The notes below the pieces were generated by a model that was not told the DNA's origin, searched no databases, and saw only the letters and a program-made list of their open reading frames with translations. The translations under genes and the position numbers were made by a program. From Pseudomonas sp. St316 (GTDB lineage Bacteria > Pseudomonadota > Gammaproteobacteria > Pseudomonadales > Pseudomonadaceae): a DNA stretch of 64,000 nucleotides. The stretch's first letter is position 1, and every line of letters starts with the position of its first letter. The stretch spans positions 6,713,546-6,777,545 of the forward strand of contig NZ_AP021901.1 in the NCBI RefSeq assembly GCF_018325905.1, read 5' to 3'. This document shows, in pieces, positions 37,096-47,596 of this stretch.

Positions 37096-38529
37096 TCACT
37101 CCAACCCGGCCGTGAAGACCTTGCCGGGGTTCATCAGCCCGGTCGGGTCCAACGTGCGTTTGATGGCACGCATCAACTCGATCTCCAGAGGGTCTTTGAA
37201 GCGGACCGCCGCCTCTGGTTTGGCCTGTCCCAGCCCATGTTCGGCACTGATGCTGCCGTTGAAGGCCGTCGTCATCCGGTAGATGACTTGCATGATCGCG
37301 TGCTCCCGGGCCTTGAACGAGGCGTCCGTGTCGCCAAGCGGTTTGCTGATGTTGTAGTGCAGGTTGCCGTCGCCCATGTGGCCATAGGAAACAATGCGCA
37401 CGCCCGCAAAGTCCTGTTGCAGCGCGCAATCGGTGCGCTCGATGAATTCCGGTATCCGGCTCACGGGCACACTGATGTCGTGCTTGAGACTAGGGCCTTC
37501 ATGATTCTGCGCCTCGGAAATACCTTCGCGCAGTGCCCACAGCGCTGCGGCCTGTGCCTGGCTGCTGGCCAATACCGCATCGAGGACCCAACCCTGCTCG
37601 AAGGCATGGGCCAGGCCGTTTTCAAGCAACAGCGTCAAGGGCGCGTCGGGCACCGTGTCGCGCAACTCGATCAAGGCGTACCAAGGGTGCTGCGCTTCCA
37701 GGGGGTCACTGCAGCCAGCCACATGGTCCAGGACAAAGTCCAGACTCTGGCGCGACATCATCTCGAAGCCCGTCAAGCGGTCGGCGCACAGGCTGCGAAC
37801 ATGGCCGATCAAGTCCACCGCCGCCTGCGGCGAAGGCAGCGCGACCCAGGCGGTCGCCGTGCTGTGGGTCGCCGGGAACAGTTTGAGCACCGCCGCGGTG
37901 ATGATACCCAGCGTACCCTCCGAGCCCATGAACAAATGTTTGAGGTCATAGCCGGTGTTGTCTTTACGCAAGCCCCGCAGCCCATTCCAGACGCGACCGT
38001 CGGGTAGTACCACTTCCAGGCCGAGGGTCAGCTCACGCATGTTGCCGTAACGCAGCACCGCCGTGCCGCCGGCATTGGTGGCCAGATTGCCGCCCACCGT
38101 GCAACTGCCCTCCGCCCCCAGCGACAGCGGAAACAGGCGACCGGCCTGGCTGGCGGCCTCCTGTAGTTGCTGCAGTATCACCCCGGCCTCGACCGTGATG
38201 GTTTCATTGGCCAGGTCGATTTCACGGATGCGCTTCATCCGGGTCAAGGACAACACCAATTGGTTGCCAGAGGCATCAGGGATCGAGCCGCCACATAACC
38301 CGGTGTTGCCGCCCTGCGGCACCAAGGCAACCTGGGCTTCATGGCAGATGCGTACAACCTGCGCCACTTCGTCGGTCGTCGCCGGGCGCACCACCAACGC
38401 CGCCTGGCCTTGATAGGCGTTACGCCAGTCCGTCAGATAGCGCTGCATCAACTGCGGGTCACGCACCAGCCCGGCCTGCCCGACCACCCGCTCGATGCGC
38501 TGGAGTACTTCATCACTCAAGGATGACAT
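37096..38529 (-). CDS. FAD-binding oxidoreductase of the GlcD/D-lactate dehydrogenase type
   Basis: A 477-residue flavoenzyme. The N-terminal FAD_binding_4 domain has PQGGNTGLCGGS and SLGAEGSCTVGGNLATNAGG. The C-terminal FAD-oxidase_C domain has GHMGDGNLHYNI and SAEHGLGQAKPEA, with metal/substrate His residues. The family oxidises D-2-hydroxyacids (glycolate, D-lactate, D-2-hydroxyglutarate). Its place as the last gene after a sugar-diacid dehydratase and transporter suggests a hydroxyacid made in that pathway. The ATG at 38529 is chosen over an in-frame start at 38604 inside the dehydratase region. Confidence 0.86.
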   Translation of the reverse strand: MSSLSDEVLQRIERVVGQAGLVRDPQLMQRYLTDWRNAYQGQAALVVRPATTDEVAQVVRICHEAQVALVPQGGNTGLCGGSIPDASGNQLVLSLTRMKRIREIDLANETITVEAGVILQQLQEAASQAGRLFPLSLGAEGSCTVGGNLATNAGGTAVLRYGNMRELTLGLEVVLPDGRVWNGLRGLRKDNTGYDLKHLFMGSEGTLGIITAAVLKLFPATHSTATAWVALPSPQAAVDLIGHVRSLCADRLTGFEMMSRQSLDFVLDHVAGCSDPLEAQHPWYALIELRDTVPDAPLTLLLENGLAHAFEQGWVLDAVLASSQAQAAALWALREGISEAQNHEGPSLKHDISVPVSRIPEFIERTDCALQQDFAGVRIVSYGHMGDGNLHYNISKPLGDTDASFKAREHAIMQVIYRMTTAFNGSISAEHGLGQAKPEAAVRFKDPLEIELMRAIKRTLDPTGLMNPGKVFTAGLE

Positions 38530-38548
38530 CCCGCTCTCCTCATCCGGT

Positions 38549-39706
38549 TTACGGACGCTGCCCGAACGTTGCCTGACCCGCGGTCCAACCCGCCACGCGC
38601 TCACTCAAGGACAGCCCAAGGCCAGGCCGGGTGGGCACCAACATGCGGCCATCACGGGTTTGCATGCGTTCGTTGAACAGCGGCTCCAGCCATTCGAAAT
38701 GCTCCACCCAAGGCTCGCGGCTATAGGTGGCGGCCAGATGAATGTGCAGTTCCATGGCAAAGTGCGGTGCGATCATCAGCCCCGCTTGCTCGGCCAATGC
38801 CTGGACCCGCAGGTAAGGGGTGATGCCCCCCACACGGGGCGCGTCGGGCATCAGGTAATCGGCCGCGCGCAGCTTGATGAACTCCCAGTGCTCGGCGACG
38901 CTGGTGAGCATTTCACCGGTCGCGATCGGCGTATCGAATTGCAGCGCCAGCGCAGCATGGCCTTCGGCGTCATAGCAATCGAGCGGCTCCTCGATCCAGA
39001 CCAGGTTGAACGGCTCGAGGCGCCGGCACATACGCTGCGCAGTGGGTCGGTCCCACTGCTGGTTGGCGTCGACCATCAAGGGGAAGTCATCGCCCAGGTG
39101 TTTGCGGATGGTACTGACCCGGTGCAGATCCAGCGCCTGGTCAGGCTGGCCGACCTTGAGCTTGATCCCTCCGATGCCCTTTTCCCGAGAAAGGTCCGTA
39201 TTGATCATCAATTGATCAAGCGGGATGTGCAGGAATCCACCCGAGGTGTTGTAGCACTGGACAGAATCACGATGGGCGCCAAGCAAGCGCGCCAGGGAAA
39301 GATTGGCCCGCTTGGCTTTCAGATCCCACAAGGCGACATCGAACGCACCGATTGCCTGGGTTGCCAGGCCGCTGCGCCCCACCGAGGCACCCGCCCAGCA
39401 GAGCTTGTCCCACAGTTTGGAAATGTCGCTGGGGTTTTCGCCGATGAGGCTGGGGGCGACTTCCTGGGCGTGGGCGAATTGCCCCGGGCCACCGGCGCGC
39501 TTGGAATAACTGAACCCCAGGCCACGGTGGCCGTCCCTGGTTTCGATTTCAACAAACAGAATGGCGATTTCGGTCATTGGCTTTTGCCGACCGGTCAGTA
39601 CCTTGGCATCGCTGATGGGGTTGGCCAATGGCAGGAAAACCGAGGCCACGCGCACCCAGGCAATGCGGTCGTCGTCGGCGGAAGACGTTTGAGGCGTGTC
39701 TTGCAT
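38549..39706 (-). CDS. Enolase-superfamily sugar-diacid dehydratase, L-talarate/galactarate type
   Basis: A 385-residue mandelate-racemase-group enzyme. The KxK base pair is in GGIKLKVGQ (about Lys182 and Lys184), the metal Asp is in VDANQQW, and the next metal ligands are in WIEEPLD and GEMLTS. The His of the opposite face is in IAPHFAMELHIH. These fit the talarate/galactarate dehydratase branch, which makes 5-keto-4-deoxyglucarate. Substrate choice among diacids cannot be proved here. The ATG at 39706 is selected because the longer frame has a poor N terminus. It lies 80 bases after tctA. Confidence 0.82.
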   Translation of the reverse strand: MQDTPQTSSADDDRIAWVRVASVFLPLANPISDAKVLTGRQKPMTEIAILFVEIETRDGHRGLGFSYSKRAGGPGQFAHAQEVAPSLIGENPSDISKLWDKLCWAGASVGRSGLATQAIGAFDVALWDLKAKRANLSLARLLGAHRDSVQCYNTSGGFLHIPLDQLMINTDLSREKGIGGIKLKVGQPDQALDLHRVSTIRKHLGDDFPLMVDANQQWDRPTAQRMCRRLEPFNLVWIEEPLDCYDAEGHAALALQFDTPIATGEMLTSVAEHWEFIKLRAADYLMPDAPRVGGITPYLRVQALAEQAGLMIAPHFAMELHIHLAATYSREPWVEHFEWLEPLFNERMQTRDGRMLVPTRPGLGLSLSERVAGWTAGQATFGQRP

Positions 39707-39786
39707 GGCTATGCTCCGAATGTTTGGGTTCGGCTGCCGCAACACGGGATCGTGTTGCAGCAACGAATGCGGACAAAAGCAGGGGG

Positions 39787-41307
39787 CTAGCTGCGCATCA
39801 ATTCAATAGCAGCACTTTTGCGGTTGCGAATCACCGTCACCAAGTGCCAGGAGATGGAGGCGGCGGCCAGGATGAGGAAGCCCGCCGAGATGGGATTGCT
39901 CAGGAAGCCGCTGAAGTTGCCATCGGACAGCATCAAGCCACGGCGCAAGTTGGTTTCAGCCATGGGGCCGAGGATGAAACCGATGATAAACGGCGCAATC
40001 GGCAAACCGGCCTTGACGAAACCGTACCCCAGCAAGCCAAACAGCAGCACTGCCCAGACGTCGAAGATCCGGCTGTTCAGGCCAAAGGCGCCGACCACAC
40101 AGAGCACCAGGATAATCGGCAACAGAATGTGCTTGGGCACCGCCAGCAACTTGATGAACATGCGCAGGCCGTAGAACTCGAGCACCAGCATCAGCACCGA
40201 AGCGAGGATCAGCGCGGCGAAAATCGTGTAGACCAAAGGTGCCTGGCTGATGAACAGCAGCGGCCCGGGCTGGATGCCATGGATCATGAACCCGCCGAGC
40301 ATGACCGCCGTGGTGGTATCACCGGGAATGCCCAATGTCAGCAGCGGAATCATTGCCCCGCCGATGCCGGCATTGTTGGCCGTTTCGCTGGCGACCACGC
40401 CATCGATCTTGCCTTTGCCGAACTCCTCAGGCGTCTTGGAACGTTTCTTCGCCACGATGTAGGAAACAATATTCGAGGTACCGGCCCCGATACCGGGCAA
40501 GATGCCGATGCCCAGACCGATCAGGGATGAACGGGTGGCGTTGGGCAGTTGGCCGACGAACTCCTTCATCGAAAAGCCAAACCCTTTCACACCTTTCATA
40601 CTGACGTGCTGCGGTTTTGCCCGGTGGCTCAAGCGTGCGCTTTCGGCGAACTTCAGCACTTCGGCGACGGCGAACATACCAATCATGACGGTGAGCATGG
40701 CGAAGCCGCCATTGAGGCTTGGCAAGCCAAAGGTGAAGCGGCGAATAGCCTCGACCGGCGCGATTCCCACGGTGGAGAAGGCAAAGCCCAGGAAACCGGC
40801 AAACAAGCCTTTGACCAGCGAGCCGGTGGACAGCGTGGCGATCAACGTCAACGAGAAGATCGCGATGGAAAAGTACTCGTGCGGGCCAAAACTCAATGCC
40901 AGCTCCGCCAGGATCGGGGCAATGAACATCAGCGCGGCAATACTGAAAATCGTGCCGAGGAACGAGAACACCACGCCAATCCCAAGGGCCTTGACGCCAT
41001 GGCCTTGTTTCATCAGCGGCCAACCATCGAACGTCGTCGCGATGGAGGCCGGCGTTCCCGGTATGTTGAGCAATATCGCCGATATCAGCCCTCCCGAGGT
41101 GGCGCCGACGAACAGCGCGACCAGCAGCGCCAAGCCCGGGCCTGGCCCCATCGAGTACGTCAGCGGCAAGCACAGCGCGATAGCCATGGTGGCCGAGAGG
41201 CCGGGCACCGCGCCAAAAACGATCCCCACCGCAACACCGAGGGTGATCAGGAGAAAGACGTAGGGTGTAAGTACGGCCGCGAAGCCTGTTTGCATGAGTT
41301 CAATCAT
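39787..41307 (-). CDS. tctA: Tripartite tricarboxylate transporter, large membrane subunit
   Basis: A 506-residue protein with about 12 hydrophobic helices and the TctA signature regions GAVPGLSATMAIALCLPLTY and GIGGAMIPLLTLGIPGDTTT. It forms the permease with TctB and receives substrate from TctC. The associated dehydratase points to a sugar diacid rather than citrate. Ten bases separate it from tctB. Confidence 0.9.
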   Translation of the reverse strand: MIELMQTGFAAVLTPYVFLLITLGVAVGIVFGAVPGLSATMAIALCLPLTYSMGPGPGLALLVALFVGATSGGLISAILLNIPGTPASIATTFDGWPLMKQGHGVKALGIGVVFSFLGTIFSIAALMFIAPILAELALSFGPHEYFSIAIFSLTLIATLSTGSLVKGLFAGFLGFAFSTVGIAPVEAIRRFTFGLPSLNGGFAMLTVMIGMFAVAEVLKFAESARLSHRAKPQHVSMKGVKGFGFSMKEFVGQLPNATRSSLIGLGIGILPGIGAGTSNIVSYIVAKKRSKTPEEFGKGKIDGVVASETANNAGIGGAMIPLLTLGIPGDTTTAVMLGGFMIHGIQPGPLLFISQAPLVYTIFAALILASVLMLVLEFYGLRMFIKLLAVPKHILLPIILVLCVVGAFGLNSRIFDVWAVLLFGLLGYGFVKAGLPIAPFIIGFILGPMAETNLRRGLMLSDGNFSGFLSNPISAGFLILAAASISWHLVTVIRNRKSAAIELMRS

Positions 41308-41316
41308 GGCCGTCCC

Positions 41317-41790
41317 CTAGAAATCCAATAAACCGACAGGCAAGAGCAAGTCGAAGCCATGGCGAAAAATGTAAAAAATCAGGACTGACGAAACGGCCGC
41401 TATCAACGCGTATTGAAGGTGCTTGACCTTTTGTTCCGCCGGGGTCAGCACGATGAACTGGGCATAGAGATAAAGCACCGTCATGATCACGAAACCCACC
41501 GTCTCCAGCAGCGCTGTAAAAAGCAGCACCAATGCCAGGGATTTGAAGACCGTCGGGTAATCGATCGACTCCGGCTTTTCCGCCGGTTCAGGGCTCTTGT
41601 CCGGCAGCTTTCGCCACGCCCACAATTGCAATGCTCCCAACAGGCACAGCGCGACGGCGAGTACCCAGGGTACAAACGCGGCGTCGATGAAACCGCGATG
41701 CGGCAGCTTCAGGGTCAAGATCAGATAAGCCACGCCGGCGCCGAGCATGGCCAGCCCGGCTATCAGCTCGTTTCTTTTATAGGAATCCAT
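41317..41790 (-). CDS. tctB: Tripartite tricarboxylate transporter, small membrane subunit
   Basis: A 157-residue protein with four predicted helices and a short hydrophilic loop (PDKSPEPAEKPESIDYP). Size and position between tctC and tctA identify it. Confidence 0.87.
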   Translation of the reverse strand: MDSYKRNELIAGLAMLGAGVAYLILTLKLPHRGFIDAAFVPWVLAVALCLLGALQLWAWRKLPDKSPEPAEKPESIDYPTVFKSLALVLLFTALLETVGFVIMTVLYLYAQFIVLTPAEQKVKHLQYALIAAVSSVLIFYIFRHGFDLLLPVGLLDF

Positions 41791-41866
41791 ACAGGCTCCT
41801 CTTGCTGGAAAAGACGGGGGATCGGGCGCTTGCCAATGCGGCGCACACCCGAGCCGTTACGTAAAA

Positions 41867-42838
41867 TTATTTGGCTTTACGCATCTCGTCCTTGAACTGC
41901 ATGAAGCTGTCGCGGGTTTTATTCAATGTCGCGACGGCTTCTTCGGTGCCCTGGAAGCTGACCGGCTGCTTGAAGGACTTCTTCAATTCCTCGGCATATT
42001 CCGGCTCTTCGGTGATTTTCTTCATGGTGTCAGCCATTTTCTTGACGATGGCCGGGTCCGTGCCTTTCGGGAAGGCGACGACGTAAGGCTTGTCCAGAAT
42101 CAAATCCACGCCTTGTTCCTTGAAGGTCTTCACATCGCCCAGCAACGCGTTGCGCTCGGCGTTGGGCTGGCCCAGGGCGGTCATCTTGCCGCTGGAAATG
42201 TAATCCTGGACCGAGCCATAGCTGATGGCACCGAGGTCGATGCGCTTGCCCAGCAAGGCAACGATTTTTTCGGAGACCGTGCCGCTGTCGACCATCTTCA
42301 GTTTCACGCCGGCGAGCTTCTCGAACATCAAACCCTGCAGGTGAGAGAAGTTGCCCATCTCGGTGCCGTAGGTGACGGTGCCGGGCTTGGCCTTGGCTTT
42401 TTCCAGCAGTTGGTCGAGGCTGTCGATGCCCGAGCTTTTCGCCGAGACGAACACCGCGCCTTTGTCGACGCCGGCGATGCAGGAGATATCAAACGCGTCG
42501 AAGCGGTCCTCCGACAGGCCCGCGACTTCGTTGACGATCAACTGGCCGGTATGAGTGAACAGGATGGTATTGCCATCCGGCGCCGCGCTCTTGACCGCAT
42601 CGGCGGCAATTGTCCCGCCCCCGCCGGCCATATTGGTCACCACCATGGATTTGCCGGTGAGCTTGGTAAAGTACTTGGCCATCATTCGTGCGTTGAAATC
42701 AGTGTCACCGCCGGCGTTGGCAATCACCACCACCTGCACCGGACGATTTGGCCAATCGCTAGCGTCGGCGGCCATCGCCGTGCCAGCGGTCAAGCTCAGA
42801 AAAGAGGCGATCAAAGAGGCGCAGAGTGTTTTCTTCAT
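41867..42838 (-). CDS. tctC: Tripartite tricarboxylate transporter, periplasmic substrate-binding protein
   Basis: A 323-residue Bug-family receptor. The signal peptide ends AMA before ADASDWPNRPVQ. The family motif region WPNRPVQVVVIANAGGDTDFNARMM, followed by VVTNMAGGGGT, binds the carboxylate of the ligand. The start at ATG 42838 gives the classical signal MKKTLCASLIAS; a frame extended to 42865 adds nine residues of no value. It is the first gene of the diacid operon. Confidence 0.9.
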   Translation of the reverse strand: MKKTLCASLIASFLSLTAGTAMAADASDWPNRPVQVVVIANAGGDTDFNARMMAKYFTKLTGKSMVVTNMAGGGGTIAADAVKSAAPDGNTILFTHTGQLIVNEVAGLSEDRFDAFDISCIAGVDKGAVFVSAKSSGIDSLDQLLEKAKAKPGTVTYGTEMGNFSHLQGLMFEKLAGVKLKMVDSGTVSEKIVALLGKRIDLGAISYGSVQDYISSGKMTALGQPNAERNALLGDVKTFKEQGVDLILDKPYVVAFPKGTDPAIVKKMADTMKKITEEPEYAEELKKSFKQPVSFQGTEEAVATLNKTRDSFMQFKDEMRKAK

Positions 42839-43108
42839 TATTGTTCTCCAGGTGCTGCCATTCATTATGGGATTGAAACTAAGCAGGGAATGACCACGCC
42901 CAGCGCTGACGCTTGGCGAGACAGGCGAGGATGCTTGGACGTCGAGATCGGGGAATTCGAATGCACGGGCGAGCCCCTACGGGGCTTTTCGTGAGGAAAA
43001 GAAGGTAGCTGGCGCACTGCGATAACGCGCGGGGCCGATGGACTGTAAATTCGCTGGGCGGCAATTGCAGAAGACATGACTGCGCCTTTCGTTTTTATTA
43101 TTTTTTAT

Positions 43109-43128
43109 GTCATACGTTGTCGTATGAC
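43109..43128. promoter_or_regulatory. Palindromic operator, probable GntR-type site upstream of the diacid operon
   Basis: GTCATACG-TTGT-CGTATGAC, perfect 8-base arms, about 270 bases upstream of tctC. GntR-family diacid regulators bind such palindromes. The regulator itself is not in the window, and the distance means a promoter could lie between. Confidence 0.45.
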
Positions 43129-43257
43129 TCGATATCACCACCTATGCGCCATGTTGTCAACGCGTTGTTCAGCGGCTCGCTGTGAATACGACGAACAGGG
43201 CCCAGCTGCCGTTGAATGCTCCGCTCCTGGCCAACAGGGACATGACATTGCGTTGAA

Positions 43258-43287
43258 TCCAAAAAAACCCCCTGAATTCAGGGGGTT
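43258..43287 (-). terminator. Rho-independent terminator of glmS
   Basis: A perfect inverted repeat at 43266-43287, arms AACCCCCTGAA/TTCAGGGGGTT, with the T run on the minus strand (A7 at 43261-43267, overlapping the stem base). It lies about 60 bases past the glmS stop. Confidence 0.85.
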
Positions 43288-43348
43288 GTTTTCTTGGAAC
43301 GTTTTGGTTCCGAGCCGACAAGCTGGATTTGTCGTCCGCGCTACAGCC

Positions 43349-45181
43349 TTATTCGACCGTGACCGATTTCGCCAGGTTACGCGGCTGGTCCACGTCGGTG
43401 CCCTTGAGCACGGCGACGTAGTACGACAACAACTGCAGCGGAATCGTGTAGAGAATCGGCGACAGGATGTCGTGGATGTGCGGCATGTGCACCACGTGGG
43501 TGCCTTCGCCATTGGTCATGCCGGCCTTCTCGTCGGCGAAGACAATCAACTGGCCGCCACGGGCGCGCACTTCCTGCAGGTTGGACTTGAGCTTTTCCAG
43601 CAGCTCGTTGTTCGGCGCGACGGTGACGACGGGCATGTCGTTATCCACAAGCGCCAATGGGCCGTGCTTGAGCTCACCAGCCGGGTAGGCCTCGGCGTGG
43701 ATGTAGGAGATTTCCTTGAGCTTCAGGGCCCCTTCCATCGCCACCGGGAATTGCGCGCCACGGCCCAGGAACAGGGTGTGGTTTTTCTCGGCGAACAGCT
43801 CGGCGATTTTTTCCACGGTGCTGTCCATGGCCAGGGCCTCGCCCAGGCGGGTCGGCAGGCGGCGCAGTTCTTCCACCAGCTTGGCTTCGACACCCTCGGC
43901 CAACGTCCCGCGCACCTGGCCCAACGACAGGGTTAACAGCAACAGGCCGACCAATTGGGTGGTGAAAGCCTTGGTCGACGCCACGCCGATTTCGCGGCCG
44001 GCCTGGGTCAGCAGGGTCAGGTCGGATTCACGCACCAGGGAGCTGATGCCGACGTTGCAGATCGCCAGGCTGGCGAGGAACCCCAGTTCCTTGGCGTTGC
44101 GCAGGGCGGCCAGGGTGTCGGCGGTTTCGCCGGACTGGGAAATGGTGACGAACAGCGAATCGGGTTGCACCACCACTTTGCGATAGCGGAACTCGCTGGC
44201 GACTTCGACCTGGCACGGAATACCGGCCAGCTCTTCCAACCAGTAACGGGCGACCATGCCGGCGTGATAACTGGTGCCGCAAGCGACGATTTGTACGTTG
44301 CGGACCTTGGCGAACAACTCGGCCGCCTGTGGACCGAACGCCTGGACCAGCACCTGGCTCTGGCTCATGCGGCCTTCGAGGGTGCGTTGCACCACGGCCG
44401 GCTGTTCGTGGATTTCCTTAAGCATGAAGTGGCGGAACTCGCCCTTGTCGGCGGCTTCGGCGCCGTCGCGGTACTGGACGGTCTCACGCTCTACGCTTTT
44501 GCCATCGAGGTCCCAGATCTGCACGCTGTCGCGGCGAATTTCAGCGATATCGCCTTCTTCCAGGTACATGAAGCGGTCGGTCACCTGACGCAGCGCCAAC
44601 TGATCGGAGGCCAGGAAGTTTTCCCCCAGGCCCAGGCCGATGACCAATGGACTGCCGCTGCGGGCCGCCACCAGGCGATCAGGTTGTTTCGCGCTGATGA
44701 CCGCCAGGCCGTAGGCACCGTGCAGTTCCTTGACGGTGGCCTTGAGGGCGACGGTCAGGTCCAGCAGGTCCTTGAGCTTGTGGTTGAGCAAATGGGCGAT
44801 AACTTCGGTGTCAGTGTCCGAAGTGAACACATAACCGAGCGCCTTGAGTTGTTCACGCAGGGCTTCGTGGTTTTCGATGATGCCGTTGTGCACCACCGCC
44901 AGGTCACCGGAGAAGTGCGGGTGAGCGTTACGCTCGCACGGTGCGCCATGGGTGGCCCAACGGGTGTGGGCGATGCCCAGGCGGCCGAGCAGCGGTTCGG
45001 CGTCCAGCGCCTGCTCAAGCTCGCTGACCTTGCCCGGACGACGCATGCGTTCGAGCTTCTCGTCATTGGTAAACACCGCCACACCGGCGCTGTCATAACC
45101 GCGGTACTCAAGGCGCTTGAGGCCTTCGAGCAAGATTGCTGTGATGTTGCGTTCAGCAACGGCGCCAACAATTCCACACAT
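43349..45181 (-). CDS. glmS: Glutamine-fructose-6-phosphate aminotransferase (isomerizing)
   Basis: A 610-residue enzyme that makes glucosamine-6-phosphate, the entry step to UDP-GlcNAc for cell wall and lipid A. After Met removal Cys1 (MCGIVGAV) is the glutaminase nucleophile. The N-terminal Ntn domain has [11 protein letters not shown]; two SIS isomerase domains follow (ACGTSYHAG and SQSGETADT), and the C-terminus is [13 protein letters not shown]. It is located 1 base downstream of glmR. Confidence 0.97.
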   Translation of the reverse strand: MCGIVGAVAERNITAILLEGLKRLEYRGYDSAGVAVFTNDEKLERMRRPGKVSELEQALDAEPLLGRLGIAHTRWATHGAPCERNAHPHFSGDLAVVHNGIIENHEALREQLKALGYVFTSDTDTEVIAHLLNHKLKDLLDLTVALKATVKELHGAYGLAVISAKQPDRLVAARSGSPLVIGLGLGENFLASDQLALRQVTDRFMYLEEGDIAEIRRDSVQIWDLDGKSVERETVQYRDGAEAADKGEFRHFMLKEIHEQPAVVQRTLEGRMSQSQVLVQAFGPQAAELFAKVRNVQIVACGTSYHAGMVARYWLEELAGIPCQVEVASEFRYRKVVVQPDSLFVTISQSGETADTLAALRNAKELGFLASLAICNVGISSLVRESDLTLLTQAGREIGVASTKAFTTQLVGLLLLTLSLGQVRGTLAEGVEAKLVEELRRLPTRLGEALAMDSTVEKIAELFAEKNHTLFLGRGAQFPVAMEGALKLKEISYIHAEAYPAGELKHGPLALVDNDMPVVTVAPNNELLEKLKSNLQEVRARGGQLIVFADEKAGMTNGEGTHVVHMPHIHDILSPILYTIPLQLLSYYVAVLKGTDVDQPRNLAKSVTVE

Positions 45182-45182
45182 G

Positions 45183-45959
45183 CTATTTCTCCTGGCTGAC
45201 AGGCGCGCAGATCACGGTGATGCCGCGGGCCTGAATCTGATCGCGGGCCTCTACGGGCAGGCGATCATCGGTAATGAGGGTATGGACGCTGCTCCACGGC
45301 AGCTCCAGGTTGGGGATCTTGCGGCCGATCTTGTCGGCCTCCACCATCACGATCACTTCCCGGGCAACCTCAGCCATCACACGGCTCAAGCCCAGCAGTT
45401 CGTTGAAGGTGGTGGTACCTCGAACCAGATCGATGCCGTCGGCGCCGATGAACAGCTGGTCGAAATCGTAGGAACGCAGAACCTGCTCGGCCACCTGGCC
45501 CTGGAACGACTCGGAGTGAGGGTCCCAGGTGCCGCCGGTCATCAGCAGCACCGGCTCGTGCTCCAGTTCGCTCAAGGCATTGGCGACATGCAGGGAATTG
45601 GTCATCACCACCAGGCCTGGCTGCTGGCCGAGTTGAGGAATCATGGCCGCCGTGGTGCTGCCGCTGTCGATGATGATGCGCGCATGTTCGCGAATTCGTT
45701 TCACGGCGGCCCGGGCAATGGCGAGCTTGTACTTGGAAACGGCCTGCCCGTTATCGGCCACCAACTCCTGCGGCATCGAGACTGCGCCACCGTAGCGACG
45801 CAGCAGCAGACCGTTGGTTTCCAGGGCGGCGAGGTCTTTGCGAATCGTAACTTCCGAGGTTTCGAAGCGCTTGGCCAACTCATCCACACTGACCTCACCC
45901 TGCTCCTGGAGCAAGGCAAGGATGTTGTGACGGCGTTGGGGCGTGTTGCGTTTCGACAT
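45183..45959 (-). CDS. glmR: DeoR-family transcriptional regulator of glmS
   Basis: A 258-residue repressor. The N-terminal winged helix is [35 protein letters not shown], given here in pieces: [13 protein letters not shown] and [20 protein letters not shown]. The DeoR sensor domain from residue 75 binds a sugar phosphate. It immediately precedes glmS, the arrangement of PA5550-PA5549 in P. aeruginosa where this gene is called glmR. The ATG at 45959 gives [10 protein letters not shown]; an earlier ATG at 46001 is possible but less likely. Confidence 0.87.
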   Translation of the reverse strand: MSKRNTPQRRHNILALLQEQGEVSVDELAKRFETSEVTIRKDLAALETNGLLLRRYGGAVSMPQELVADNGQAVSKYKLAIARAAVKRIREHARIIIDSGSTTAAMIPQLGQQPGLVVMTNSLHVANALSELEHEPVLLMTGGTWDPHSESFQGQVAEQVLRSYDFDQLFIGADGIDLVRGTTTFNELLGLSRVMAEVAREVIVMVEADKIGRKIPNLELPWSSVHTLITDDRLPVEARDQIQARGITVICAPVSQEK

Positions 45960-46061
45960 GGCGGTATAAGTTTCGATTCGAAAGATAACGTAAGCAATCA
46001 AAACCTATTGAAGGGATGTCGTCAAGCCAGCAGAAGAAAAATTCAGAAACTCCCTAAATCA

Positions 46062-46152
46062 CTGTGGGAGCGAGCCTGCTCGCGAAGCGGCCAAGTCAGG
46101 CAATGCTGCGTTACCTGATACACCGCTATCGCGAGCAAGCTCGCTCCCACAG
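46062..46152. repeat. REPIN
   Basis: A REP at 46063-46085 with core GGGAGCGAGCCTGCTCGCGA (one change) and an inverted unit at about 46128-46151. It lies between glmU and glmR. Confidence 0.88.
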
Positions 46153-46168
46153 GGGGTTGTGGATAACT

Positions 46169-47536
46169 TTAGGGCTTCTTGATTTTTTCCGGGCGTTTCC
46201 AGCCGTCGATGTTGCGTTGACGGGCGCGTCCGACTGCCAATTGACCTTTATCCACATTCTGGGTAAGGGTCGAACCGGCTGCCGTGGTCGCACCACTGGA
46301 GATATCCACAGGTGCCACCAAAGAGTTGTTGGAACCGATGAACACATCTTCACCCAACACGGTTTTCCACTTATTGGCGCCATCGTAGTTGCAGGTGATG
46401 GTCCCGGCACCAATGTTGGTGCGGGCGCCGACTTCAGCGTCACCGAGGTAGGTCAGGTGCCCGGCCTTGGCGCCTTCACCCAGATGAGCATTCTTCAGTT
46501 CAACGAAGTTACCCACATGGGCACGGGCTTCGAGCACCGAACCTGGGCGCAGGCGGGCAAACGGGCCAGCATCGCTGCCCTCCCCCATGACCGCACCGTC
46601 GAGATGGCTGTTGGCCTTGATCACCACGCCTTTGCGCAGGGTGCTGTCCTTGATTACGCAGTTCGGGCCGATGACCACGTCGTCTTCGATGACAACCTTG
46701 CCTTCGAGGATGACGTTGATGTCTATGAGCACATCGCGGCCCACGCTGACTTCACCGCGCACGTCGAAACGGGCCGGATCGCGCAGGGTCACGCCTTGGG
46801 CCATCAGGCGGCGGGCGGCGCGCAATTGATAGTGGCGCTCCAGTTCGGCCAGTTGCCGGCGATCATTGGCGCCCTGCACTTCCATGGCGTTCAGCGGCTG
46901 CTCGGTGGCGACCACCAGCCCATCGCTGACCGCCATGGCGATCACGTCGGTCAGGTAGTACTCGCCCTGGGCGTTGTTGTTCGACAGACGACTCATCCAG
47001 TCACCCAGGCGCTCAGCCGGTACGGCCAGAATCCCGGTATTGCCTTCAGTGATCGCGCGCTGGGCTTCGTTGGCGTCCTTCTGCTCGACAATGGCGGTCA
47101 CTTGGCCGTCGACGTTACGCACGATGCGGCCATAACCGGTGGGGTCGTCCAGCTCGACGGTCAACAGGCCCAACTGTTGTGGCGCCACATGCTTGAGCAG
47201 GCGCTGCAAGGTATCGACTTCGATCAGCGGCACATCGCCGTAAAGAATCAGCACCGTATCAGCCGTGATGAACGGCACAGCCTGGGCCACTGCATGGCCG
47301 GTACCCAGTTGTTTGTCCTGCAGGACGAAATTCAGGTCATCGGCGGCCAGGCGTTCGCGCACCGCATCGGCACCGTGGCCGATCACCACGTGAATGCGCT
47401 GTGGATCAAGTTGCCGGGCGCTGTGGATAACATGGCCAAGCATGGAATTACCGGCTACCGGGTGCAAGACCTTGGGCAGCGCCGAACGCATGCGAGTGCC
47501 TTGACCGGCCGCGAGGATAACGATTTCGAGAGACAT
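46169..47536 (-). CDS. glmU: Bifunctional N-acetylglucosamine-1-phosphate uridyltransferase / glucosamine-1-phosphate acetyltransferase
   Basis: A 455-residue enzyme making UDP-GlcNAc. The N-terminal pyrophosphorylase has [18 protein letters not shown]. The C-terminal left-handed beta helix is made of hexapeptide repeats from about residue 250 to 440, including [20 protein letters not shown]. The size is normal. Perfect DnaA-box sequences occur at 46248-46256 and 47422-47430 within the gene, and another at 46158-46166 just after its stop. Confidence 0.96.
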   Translation of the reverse strand: MSLEIVILAAGQGTRMRSALPKVLHPVAGNSMLGHVIHSARQLDPQRIHVVIGHGADAVRERLAADDLNFVLQDKQLGTGHAVAQAVPFITADTVLILYGDVPLIEVDTLQRLLKHVAPQQLGLLTVELDDPTGYGRIVRNVDGQVTAIVEQKDANEAQRAITEGNTGILAVPAERLGDWMSRLSNNNAQGEYYLTDVIAMAVSDGLVVATEQPLNAMEVQGANDRRQLAELERHYQLRAARRLMAQGVTLRDPARFDVRGEVSVGRDVLIDINVILEGKVVIEDDVVIGPNCVIKDSTLRKGVVIKANSHLDGAVMGEGSDAGPFARLRPGSVLEARAHVGNFVELKNAHLGEGAKAGHLTYLGDAEVGARTNIGAGTITCNYDGANKWKTVLGEDVFIGSNNSLVAPVDISSGATTAAGSTLTQNVDKGQLAVGRARQRNIDGWKRPEKIKKP

Positions 47537-47596
47537 GACTGGCTACCAATCCTGGGTGGTCAGCGGCTGCGACCAGATGATGAGTATCGGGAAAAG

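Larger units (their letters stand above)
42839..43348. other. Intergenic region between the tctC promoter and the glmS terminator
   Basis: About 510 bases without a supported gene. It contains the promoter region of tctC, a 20-base palindrome at 43109-43128, a small hairpin AGCCCC-TAC-GGGGCT at 42972-42986 followed by TTT on the plus strand, and the glmS terminator at 43258-43287. A 70-codon minus frame across it shows no family features. Confidence 0.6.

Noticed and set aside
42865..43077. 70-codon minus frame upstream of tctC
   Set aside because: No ribosome site, no recognisable family, and it spans the tctC promoter region.
43076..43936. 286-codon plus-strand frame from the tctC-glmS gap into glmS
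   Set aside because: Most of it is antisense to glmS; the first part crosses the glmS terminator.
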